Assembly (NCBI RefSeq): GCF_900129175.1 | Contig: NZ_FQUI01000017.1 | Coordinates: 1 to 39,257, forward strand | Direction: 5' to 3' | DNA from: Marinitoga hydrogenitolerans DSM 16785 | GTDB lineage: Bacteria; Thermotogota; Thermotogae; Petrotogales; Petrotogaceae | DNA length: 39,257 nt | Shown: positions 32,729 through 39,257 of the stretch, in pieces | Layout of the letters: every line of letters starts with the position of its first letter | Numbering within the stretch: the first letter of the stretch is position 1 | Notes under the pieces: model-generated | Told to the model about the DNA's origin: nothing | Database searches by the model: none | The model's input: the letters and a program-made list of their open reading frames with translations, nothing else | Made by a program: the position numbers and the translations under genes

Positions 32729-32775
32729 TTGAGTAGGAATAAAATTAAAATCATTACAAAAAAGAAGGAGAAACA

Positions 32776-33630
32776 ATGAAATTATATATAATCGAATCCA
32801 AAAATACGAATGTTTATTATAACTTAGCTATTGAAGAATACTTAATAAACAATACCAACAACAATATTTTTATTTTCTTTTGGAAAAGCAAGAATTCTTT
32901 GGTTATAGGAAAACATCAAAACCCTTGGAAAGAAATTAATTTTAATTTTGAATTGGTAAAAAATGGAGAAATCAAAATTGCCAGAAGAATTTCTGGTGGA
33001 GGAACTGTTTTTCATGATTTGGGAAATTTAAATTATTCCTTTGTTTCGCCAAAGAATTATTTAAATAGCCAGGAAATATTTGAAATTATAATAAAAACAC
33101 TTAAAAATATGGATATAGATGTGGAAAAAAATTATAAAAACGACCTGATATATAAAGATTACAAATTTTCAGGTAGTGCTTTTTCAATAAAAAAAGATAA
33201 ATTTTTACATCATGGAACATTATTAATTAATTCAAATCTTGAATTAATTAATGAAACTCTGGGAAAAAACGAGAAAATCAAAACAAAAGCAACAGAATCT
33301 AAACCTTCTAAAGTAATAAATCTTAAAGAAATTAATTATTGTATAAATGAAGAAATGATAAAAAACAATATTATAAGAGAAACATCAAAATATCTAAAAT
33401 TGTCTGGCATTAAAATTGCTACAAAATATTTTAGAGATGAAAGTTTAATGGAAAAGCATAAATCATGGGAATGGATATATGGAAATACACCTAAATTTAT
33501 TTTTAAATTTGAAGATAATGAATTTAATGTTGAAAATGGTTATATAACATATATTAATTCAAAAAAATTAAAAAATCCAATGAAATTTGATTTGATGAAT
33601 TTTGAAAATTTAAATTACCAAAAAGTTTAG
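32776..33630 (+). CDS. lplA: lipoate-protein ligase
   Basis: 284 residues. It attaches lipoate, by way of lipoyl-AMP, to the lysine of lipoyl domains. YNLAIEEYL, SLVIGKHQNPWKEIN, ARRISGGGTVFHDLGNLNYSF (the conserved RRxSGGGxVxHD loop) and DYKFSGSAFSI with the catalytic lysine are all present. The protein is of bacterial LplA size with a small C-terminal domain. It is the first gene of the pyruvate dehydrogenase operon, where E2 carries a lipoyl domain. AAGGAGA precedes the ATG. Confidence 0.92.
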   Translation: MKLYIIESKNTNVYYNLAIEEYLINNTNNNIFIFFWKSKNSLVIGKHQNPWKEINFNFELVKNGEIKIARRISGGGTVFHDLGNLNYSFVSPKNYLNSQEIFEIIIKTLKNMDIDVEKNYKNDLIYKDYKFSGSAFSIKKDKFLHHGTLLINSNLELINETLGKNEKIKTKATESKPSKVINLKEINYCINEEMIKNNIIRETSKYLKLSGIKIATKYFRDESLMEKHKSWEWIYGNTPKFIFKFEDNEFNVENGYITYINSKKLKNPMKFDLMNFENLNYQKV

Positions 33631-33642
33631 GAGGCGCTTATT

Positions 33643-34086
33643 ATGGATAAAAAAGATGTTATGAAAAAATTAGGAAAATTTCTTGCTGAAACAAAAACCG
33701 GTGTTTTAGGATGGATTAATAAAGACGGTTATCCAGAATTGAGATGGATGTCACCATGCTTGATGCCTTATAACACAGACTGTACCTACGCAATCACATT
33801 AGAAGATTTTCCAAAAGTAAATGATCTAAAAAATAATGGTAAAGTTCAATGGCTAATTCAAAACAAAAGTCTAACAGAGGTTATAAACATTTATGGAAAA
33901 ATAAACATCATTGAAGATGCTTTGTTTAAATCAGAAGTTTTAGAAAATTTATCCTCAAATTTAGTAGCTATATGGAAATTAGAAGATGATGCGGAATTTG
34001 TTGTATTAGAAACAATAATAGAAGAAATCGTATATTACGACACAATGAAAGGAATAAAGGAAAGAATTAATTTTAGGGAGGAATAA
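33643..34086 (+). CDS. pyridoxamine 5'-phosphate oxidase-like flavin-binding protein
   Basis: 147 residues. It has the split-barrel PPOX-like fold pattern of general stress protein 26 relatives: KTGVLGWINKDGYPELRWMSP (19-39), then YAITLEDFPKVNDLKNNGKVQWLI and INIYGKINIIED. It may bind FMN or F420-like cofactors; the reaction is unknown. It lies in the operon with AGGAGG after lplA and two bases before pdhA. The link to pyruvate dehydrogenase is by location only. Confidence 0.75.
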   Translation: MDKKDVMKKLGKFLAETKTGVLGWINKDGYPELRWMSPCLMPYNTDCTYAITLEDFPKVNDLKNNGKVQWLIQNKSLTEVINIYGKINIIEDALFKSEVLENLSSNLVAIWKLEDDAEFVVLETIIEEIVYYDTMKGIKERINFREE

Positions 34087-34088
34087 TT

Positions 34089-35060
34089 ATGAAAGATTTA
34101 AAAAATTACGATACCAATTTACTTAAAGATTTATTATTTAAAATGCTTTTAATAAGAAGATTTGAAGAAAAAGCTGCTCAGGCATATGGATTAAAAAAAA
34201 TAGGTGGATTTTTACACCTATATATAGGTGAAGAAGCTGTAGCAGTTGGTTCAATTTCAAATTTAGATATGACAAAAGACTATGTTGCCGCAGCATATAG
34301 AGATCATGGACATGCATTGGCAACAGATTTAGATCCAAATTCTTTAATGGCAGAACTATATGGAAAAATAACGGGTTGCTCAAAAGGGAAAGGTGGATCG
34401 ATGCATTTTTTTGATTACGAAAAACATTTCTTTGGTGGAAATGGAATCGTAGGTGCTCAAATACCTGTAGCTACAGGTATTGGTTTAAAAATAAAATACA
34501 ATAAGGAAGATGGTGTTGTATTGTGTTACTTTGGTGATGGTGCAATTCACCAGGGAGCTTTCCACGAAAGTTTGAATTTAGCAAAAATATGGAATTTACC
34601 CGTTGTATATATCTGTGAAAATAACCATTATGGCATGGGAACTGATTATAGGAGAGTTTCAGCAATAGATGATTTTTCAATAATGGCCAATTCATATGCA
34701 ATGGATGGAAAACAAGTGAATGGAATGGATGTTTTAGAGGTTTACGAAGCAACTAAAGAAGCTATTGAAATAGCAAAAAATGGAACTCCAGTTTTACTTG
34801 AAGCCAAAACATACAGGTTTAAAGGTCATTCAATGAGTGATCCTGCAAAATATAGAACAAAAGAAGAACTTGAAAAATATAAGCAAAAAGATCCAATAGT
34901 AAGTTTTAAAGAATTATTGAAAGAAAATAATATTATTAGTGAAGAAGACTTTCTTGAAATAGATAAACAATGCAAAAAGATTGCAAAAGATGCTGCTAAA
35001 TTTGCAGAAGAAAGTCCTGAACCTGATTTAGATGAATTATATACAGATATTTATGCTTAA
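34089..35060 (+). CDS. pdhA: pyruvate dehydrogenase E1 component, alpha subunit
   Basis: 323 residues. Together with PdhB it decarboxylates pyruvate with thiamine diphosphate. Signature segments are LIRRFEEKAAQAYGLKKIGGFLH, AAYRDHGHALA, KGKGGSMHFFD, GNGIVGAQIPVATGIGLK, the ThDP motif CYFGDGAIHQGAFHESLNLA ... ENNHYGMGT, and the phosphorylation-loop-like RFKGHSMSDPAKYRTKEE. The ribosome binding site GGGAGG overlaps the end of the preceding gene. A branched-chain or acetoin dehydrogenase is possible, but the sequence is closest to the PDH type. Confidence 0.92.
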   Translation: MKDLKNYDTNLLKDLLFKMLLIRRFEEKAAQAYGLKKIGGFLHLYIGEEAVAVGSISNLDMTKDYVAAAYRDHGHALATDLDPNSLMAELYGKITGCSKGKGGSMHFFDYEKHFFGGNGIVGAQIPVATGIGLKIKYNKEDGVVLCYFGDGAIHQGAFHESLNLAKIWNLPVVYICENNHYGMGTDYRRVSAIDDFSIMANSYAMDGKQVNGMDVLEVYEATKEAIEIAKNGTPVLLEAKTYRFKGHSMSDPAKYRTKEELEKYKQKDPIVSFKELLKENNIISEEDFLEIDKQCKKIAKDAAKFAEESPEPDLDELYTDIYA

Positions 35061-35074
35061 AGGGAGTGAGAAAG

Positions 35075-36052
35075 ATGCCAATTATTACCATGAGAGAAGC
35101 TATTAGGCAAGCTATGGATGAGGAAATGTCAAGGGATGAAAATATAATTTTAATGGGAGAAGAAGTCGCTCAATATAACGGAGCATATAAAGTTAGTCAA
35201 GGACTATATGATAAATTTGGTGAGAAGAGAGTTATAGATACCCCTATTACAGAAAGTGGATTTGCTGGTGTTGGAATTGGTGCTGCTATGGCAGGGTTAA
35301 GGCCTATTGTTGAATTTATGACATTTAATTTTGCACTTCAGGCCTTTGATCAGATTGTAAATAATGCTGCAAAAATGAGATATATGTCAGGTGGTCAATT
35401 CAAGGTTCCGATAGTCTTCAGAGGGCCCAATGGACCTGCAGAATATTTAGCTTCCCAGCATTCACAGGCTACACAAACTTTTTTTGCACATGTACCAGGG
35501 TTAAAGGTTGTAGCGCCAGCTACACCATATGATGCAAAAGGTCTTTTAAAAACAGCAATAAGAGATGATAATCCAGTTATATTTTTAGAAGGAGAATTAA
35601 TGTACTCCTGGGAAGGTGAAGTTCCTGAAGAAGAATATACAATAGAATTTGGAAAATCAGACATAAAACGTGAAGGAAAAGATGTAACTATAATTACCTA
35701 TTCTAAACCTTTAAAATTAGTATTAGAAAGCGCAAAAGAACTTGAAAAAGATGGTATTGATGTTGAAGTGCTTGATCTAAGGAGTATAAGACCTCTAGAT
35801 GAAGAAACAATATTAAATTCTGTAAAGAAAACAAATAGATGCGTAATTGTCGATGAATCGTGGCCGTTTGTAAGTGTTGCCTCTCATGTTGGATGGCTAA
35901 TTTCAAATAAAGCATTTGATTATTTAGACGCACCAGTTGAATTGGTGACAAATGAAGATGTACCCATGCCTTATAACCACAAATTAGAATTAGCAGCACA
36001 ACCATCTGTTGATAAAATAATAAAAGCTGTTAAAAAAGTTTTGTACATTTAG
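35075..36052 (+). CDS. pdhB: pyruvate dehydrogenase E1 component, beta subunit
   Basis: 325 residues from the ATG at 35075; a GTG at 35066 overlaps the GGGAG site and is rejected. ITMREAIRQAMDEEMSRD, LMGEEVAQYNGAYKVSQGL, DTPITESGFAGVGIGAAMAG, ARPIVEFM-like LRPIVEFMTFNFALQAFDQI and the C-terminal VIVDESWPFVSVASHVGWLI are diagnostic. It completes the ThDP site with the alpha chain. It follows pdhA by 14 bases. Confidence 0.94.
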   Translation: MPIITMREAIRQAMDEEMSRDENIILMGEEVAQYNGAYKVSQGLYDKFGEKRVIDTPITESGFAGVGIGAAMAGLRPIVEFMTFNFALQAFDQIVNNAAKMRYMSGGQFKVPIVFRGPNGPAEYLASQHSQATQTFFAHVPGLKVVAPATPYDAKGLLKTAIRDDNPVIFLEGELMYSWEGEVPEEEYTIEFGKSDIKREGKDVTIITYSKPLKLVLESAKELEKDGIDVEVLDLRSIRPLDEETILNSVKKTNRCVIVDESWPFVSVASHVGWLISNKAFDYLDAPVELVTNEDVPMPYNHKLELAAQPSVDKIIKAVKKVLYI

Positions 36053-36064
36053 GAGGACGATATT

Positions 36065-37291
36065 ATGGCTGAAAAATTACTAATGATTGCCTTATCTCCC
36101 ACAATGGAAAAAGGCACTATCGTAAAATGGGTAAAAAAAGAAAATGAATCTTTCACAGAGGGAGATGTTCTCTGTGAAGTTGAAACAGATAAAACAACAA
36201 TGGAATATGAAGCAACAGAAGAGGGGACATTATTAAAAATACTTGTTCCTGAAGGTGAAAAGGCTGCTGTTGGTGAACCTATTGCTATATTCGGAGAACC
36301 TGGTGAAGATATTTCTGATTTATTGAATGAAAATATTGAAAAAGTGAAAAGTGAAGAGATAAAAAGTGAAACAATAGAAAAAGAAACTGTTAAAGAAATT
36401 GAAAATATTAAAGCTAAAGAAGCTGAATTTGAAAGTATTTCAGACAGTATTAAAATATCGCCTTTAGCAAAAAAAATAGCATTAATGAAAAACATTGATA
36501 TAACAAGAATAAAAGGAACTGGTCTAGGAGGAAGAATAATCAAAAGAGATGTTGAAAACTATAAACTACTAGCAGAAGCTTATGAAACACCAGCAATTTC
36601 ATTAAATAATGATGAAGATAGAACAATTCCATTATCAGACAAACGCAGAATTATTGGTGAAAGATTGTCACAATCAAAATACACATCACCACATTTTTAT
36701 TTAACTGTTAGCGTAAATATGGAAAATATAATGGAAAATAGAAAGATGATAAACAACAGATTGAACGAAAAAATATCAATGAATGCATTTTTGATAAAAA
36801 TAATTGCCAATACATTGAGAAAACACAGAAGAATAAATTCAACTTTGCAAAATAATAAAATAATTGAATTTAGTAGAATTGACATTGCTTTAGCGGTAGC
36901 TCAAGAAGATGGATTAATTACACCTATTGTAAGAAATGCTGATAAAAAAGGAATTTTACAGATAGAAAGTGAGTTGAGAGAATTAATAGAAAAAGCAAAA
37001 AATAACAAATTGGAACCAGAAGAATATACAAATGCAACATTTACAATTAGTAATCTTGGGTCATTTGGAGTAGATGAATTCACAGCGATAATCAATCCAC
37101 CAGCTTCAGCAATACTTGCTGTTGGAATGATAAAAAAGATACCTATTGTCGAAAATGATGAAATAATTATTAAACCAATGATGAAAATGACTTTATCTTC
37201 AGACCATAGAGTAATAGATGGCTCAGTTGCTGCTATATTTATGAAAGATTTAAAAGAAACTTTAGAAAATCCAATATTAGCAATACTTTGA
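36065..37291 (+). CDS. pdhC: dihydrolipoamide acetyltransferase (E2)
   Basis: 408 residues. One lipoyl domain at 1-78 has the lipoyl-lysine K43 in EVETDKTTMEYEA. A charged linker (about 85-125, Lys/Glu/Ile-rich) follows. The E1/E3-binding domain is at about 130-168 (ISPLAKKIALMKNIDITRI ... GTGLGGRIIKRDV). The catalytic domain is at about 185-408, with SPHFYLTVSVNME, FTISNLGSFGVDEFTAIINP and the active site SSDHRVIDGS (His and Asp). It moves the acetyl group to CoA. The upstream LplA is the likely lipoylating enzyme. Confidence 0.95.
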   Translation: MAEKLLMIALSPTMEKGTIVKWVKKENESFTEGDVLCEVETDKTTMEYEATEEGTLLKILVPEGEKAAVGEPIAIFGEPGEDISDLLNENIEKVKSEEIKSETIEKETVKEIENIKAKEAEFESISDSIKISPLAKKIALMKNIDITRIKGTGLGGRIIKRDVENYKLLAEAYETPAISLNNDEDRTIPLSDKRRIIGERLSQSKYTSPHFYLTVSVNMENIMENRKMINNRLNEKISMNAFLIKIIANTLRKHRRINSTLQNNKIIEFSRIDIALAVAQEDGLITPIVRNADKKGILQIESELRELIEKAKNNKLEPEEYTNATFTISNLGSFGVDEFTAIINPPASAILAVGMIKKIPIVENDEIIIKPMMKMTLSSDHRVIDGSVAAIFMKDLKETLENPILAIL

Positions 37292-37300
37292 GGTGATAAT

Positions 37301-38680
37301 ATGAAATATGATTTAATTATTTTAGGTTCAGGTCCAGGTGGTTATGTTGCTGCAATTAGAGCTGCACAACTTGGATTAAAGACTGCAATAATAGAAAAAG
37401 ATAAAGTTGGTGGAGTTTGTTTAAATATAGGTTGTATACCATCTAAATCTTTAATACATCAAGCTGAAACTTTTTCAAGAATAAAAGAATTAGAATATAT
37501 GGGAATAAAATTTAATTTAGATAATTTTAATTATAAAAAAATATTTGAAAAATCAAGAAAAGCGGCAGATACGCTTTCAAAAGGTGTTCAGTATTTACTA
37601 AAGAAAAACAAAATCGATTTAATTTCAGGCGAAGGTAAGTTATTAAATAAAAATGAAATAATAGTAAATGATAAAGATATATACACATCAAAATTCATTT
37701 TACTTGCAACGGGTTCAAAACCCAAATCTATCCCTGGATTTGAAATAGATGAAGTGCTAATATTAAGTTCAAATGGTGCTTTAATGTTAGAGAATTTACC
37801 TAAATCAATAGCTATTATAGGCAGTGGAGTAATTGGAATTGAATTTGGTTATATAATGAACTCTTTTGGAGTTGAAGTTCATATAATAGAAATTTTAGAC
37901 AGAATTTTACCAACTGAAGATTTAGAAATAGCAGAATTCCTTGAAAAAGTATATAAAAAAAGAAATATAAAAATCCACAAATCTACAAAGTCAAGAATAA
38001 TAGAAAAAACAAAAAACGAAATTACATTAGAATTAGAAAGTGAAGATAAAAAAAATATTATTAAGGTTGAAAAAATTTTAGTTGCCGTTGGCAGAGAACC
38101 AAATACCAAAAACATTGGTCTTGAAAAAATTGGTATTGAAACAGAAAAAGGTTTTGTTAAAGTTAGAGAGTACTACAAAACAAATGCAGATAACATTTAT
38201 GCAATTGGCGATATTGTAAAAACACCACAATTAGCTCATGTTGCTTCAAAAGAGGGTGAAATTGTTGTAGAACATATTGCTAGACATAGTACAGAAAAAT
38301 TTGTGGATATTTACAAAATCCCATCTGCTATATATTCCGAACCTCAGATAGCAAGTCTTGGTTATACCGAAGAATTGTTAAGAGAAAAAAATATTCAATA
38401 TAACAAATTTTCTTTCCCATACAGAGGCGTTGGAAAATCTATTGCAATAGAAAAATCAGAAGGATTTATTAAAATATTAACAGACAAAGAAACTAATGAA
38501 ATTTTAGGAGCTCATATAATAGGTGCTGAAGCTACAGAATTAATTCATGAAGTATTGTTAGCTAAAAATTCTGAATTGTTACCTGAAGATATATCCGAAA
38601 TGATACACGCACACCCCACACTCTCCGAAGGTATTATGGAGGCATTTAGAGGAATAGAGGGTTGGGCAATTCACATTTAA
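37301..38680 (+). CDS. lpdA: dihydrolipoamide dehydrogenase (E3)
   Basis: 459 residues. It reoxidises dihydrolipoamide with NAD+. The FAD-binding GSGPGGYVAAIRAAQLG (9-25), the redox disulfide GGVCLNIGCIPSKS (C40 and C45), the NAD-binding IIGSGVIGIEFGYIMNSFG and the C-terminal HAHPTLSEGIMEAF with the catalytic His-Glu pair are all present. It is the last gene of the operon and is followed by a strong terminator. Confidence 0.96.
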   Translation: MKYDLIILGSGPGGYVAAIRAAQLGLKTAIIEKDKVGGVCLNIGCIPSKSLIHQAETFSRIKELEYMGIKFNLDNFNYKKIFEKSRKAADTLSKGVQYLLKKNKIDLISGEGKLLNKNEIIVNDKDIYTSKFILLATGSKPKSIPGFEIDEVLILSSNGALMLENLPKSIAIIGSGVIGIEFGYIMNSFGVEVHIIEILDRILPTEDLEIAEFLEKVYKKRNIKIHKSTKSRIIEKTKNEITLELESEDKKNIIKVEKILVAVGREPNTKNIGLEKIGIETEKGFVKVREYYKTNADNIYAIGDIVKTPQLAHVASKEGEIVVEHIARHSTEKFVDIYKIPSAIYSEPQIASLGYTEELLREKNIQYNKFSFPYRGVGKSIAIEKSEGFIKILTDKETNEILGAHIIGAEATELIHEVLLAKNSELLPEDISEMIHAHPTLSEGIMEAFRGIEGWAIHI

Positions 38681-38691
38681 TCCGCAATTTT

Positions 38692-38730
38692 AAAATGACG
38701 TCTACAATTTTTGTAGACGTCATTTTATTA
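38692..38730 (+). terminator. terminator of the pdh operon
   Basis: A perfect 15-bp stem (AAAATGACGTCTACA at 38692-38706 with 38712-38726), a 5-base loop and T's. Confidence 0.9.
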
Positions 38731-38795
38731 TCAAAACATTTCTTTTGTCAGCTTTCTTTGGAAAGAGACCCTTTTTTGTACATTTTTATTTTCCC

Positions 38796-39152
38796 TTATT
38801 GTTTTAATCTTCGATTTATCCATGTGAAAATATAAATAAATAAACTTATTATTAGGTATAACAAAAACAATTCGTATATTAAATATTTATTTGTTGTGGA
38901 ATCAATTTTCAAAATGAAATTCAAAAAAATAAATCCCAAAGAAAAGAGAGATATAGCTATTGTACTCTTATATATTGAAATAATAAAATAACTTATTAAA
39001 ATTAAAAATATTACGTATAATGATAAAATTTTCGTAACTCCAAATATTGTGAATTCAAAAAATAGGCCAGTAACAATTAATACAATCCCTAGTAAAATTC
39101 AAGTAAAATTACAATCAATTTTTCTTTTCTTAAATTTAATAAATTTATATAA
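38796..39152 (-). pseudogene. probably broken small membrane-protein gene
   Basis: A minus-strand frame runs from 39152 to the TAA at 38798-38796 with one TGA at 39101-39099. After the TGA it is open for 100 codons and rich in membrane segments (GIVLIVTGLFFEFTIFG, LYVIFLILISYFIISIY, LYLIISLFIYIFTWINR). Before the TGA it reads LYKFIKFKKRKIDCNFT, a plausible basic N-terminus, preceded by an AGGTGAT site but no ATG, GTG or TTG at the right distance. A Trp codon at the TGA would restore the frame. The family is unknown. Confidence 0.4.
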
Positions 39153-39257
39153 TTATTTTATCACCTGATATATTTTTATGGTTAAGTTTTTGTTTAATGT
39201 ATTGATGCAATTTTATATTCTTGCTATTATTTGATGTTAATGATTAATTGGTTTTAT

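Noticed and set aside
30881-38775. Similar small hairpins with loop TTGG at about 30893-30912 and 38755-38772
   Set aside because: The stems are short and the shared sequence is too limited to call a repeat family.
39099-39101. In-frame TGA as a selenocysteine or recoded Trp codon
   Set aside because: No selenocysteine-type stem-loop or redox motif is visible, and all other genes use TGA as a stop; a broken gene is simpler.

Overview
The window is a low-GC bacterial chromosome segment. The mix of genes suggests a Thermotogota member of the Petrotogales, probably close to Marinitoga: a stand-alone TrpB2-type tryptophan synthase beta chain, an archaeal-type phosphoglycerate mutase, an AAA-ATPase/PD-(D/E)XK gene plus a decayed relative, an M3 oligoendopeptidase and an acetylase-type lysine operon. 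The taxon is inferred from gene content and protein flavour only. Many promoters look like extended -10 boxes (TGnTATAAT) with a weak or absent -35.

Layout. 1-2.4 kb is accessory: the end of an IS110 transposase, a secreted protein with a small beta-like domain and an Asn/Met/Tyr-rich tail, and a cluster of three tiny genes. 2.4-4.35 kb is one AAA-ATPase/PD-(D/E)XK gene bracketed by imperfect inverted repeats of about 100 bp and by terminators on both sides, which looks like a single-gene mobile unit. 4.35-11.1 kb holds an amidase, a small protein resembling the 515 protein, an MFS transporter, an M3 peptidase, a secreted DUF2202 ferritin-like protein and an AraC-HTH/GGDEF fusion with a second ribosome binding site inside it.

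11.5-20.2 kb is a compact minus-strand lysine operon: asd, lysA, dapA, dapB, dapH, aspartate kinase, a class III aminotransferase and an M20 deacetylase. It encodes the N-acetyl branch of the diaminopimelate pathway apart from dapF. A lysine riboswitch with a terminator precedes it, and upstream lie a small Lys/Arg-rich ORF and tRNA-Ser(GGA). 20.2-28.8 kb is housekeeping: tdk, a short comEC-like gene, apgM, a HAD phosphatase, a DUF364 protein, a GAF/fRMsr-like fusion, dnaA with an AT-rich upstream region, and a PreA-like flavoprotein.

29-32.7 kb is the most unusual part. A stand-alone trpB2 is preceded by a complete-looking transcription attenuator: a promoter, a 35-codon leader peptide with three consecutive Trp codons, a 1:2 hairpin, a predicted antiterminator pairing and a terminator. 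Next come three small minus-strand genes, including a 103-residue glycine-zipper protein resembling pore-forming bacteriocins beside a polytopic membrane protein. These are followed by the decayed 3' end of a second AAA-ATPase/PD-(D/E)XK gene and a diverged copy of the last 20 codons of trpB.

32.8-38.7 kb is a plus-strand operon for pyruvate dehydrogenase (E1 alpha, E1 beta, E2, E3) led by a lipoate-protein ligase, which would lipoylate E2, and a small PPOX-like flavoprotein. The right edge holds a probably broken membrane-protein gene.
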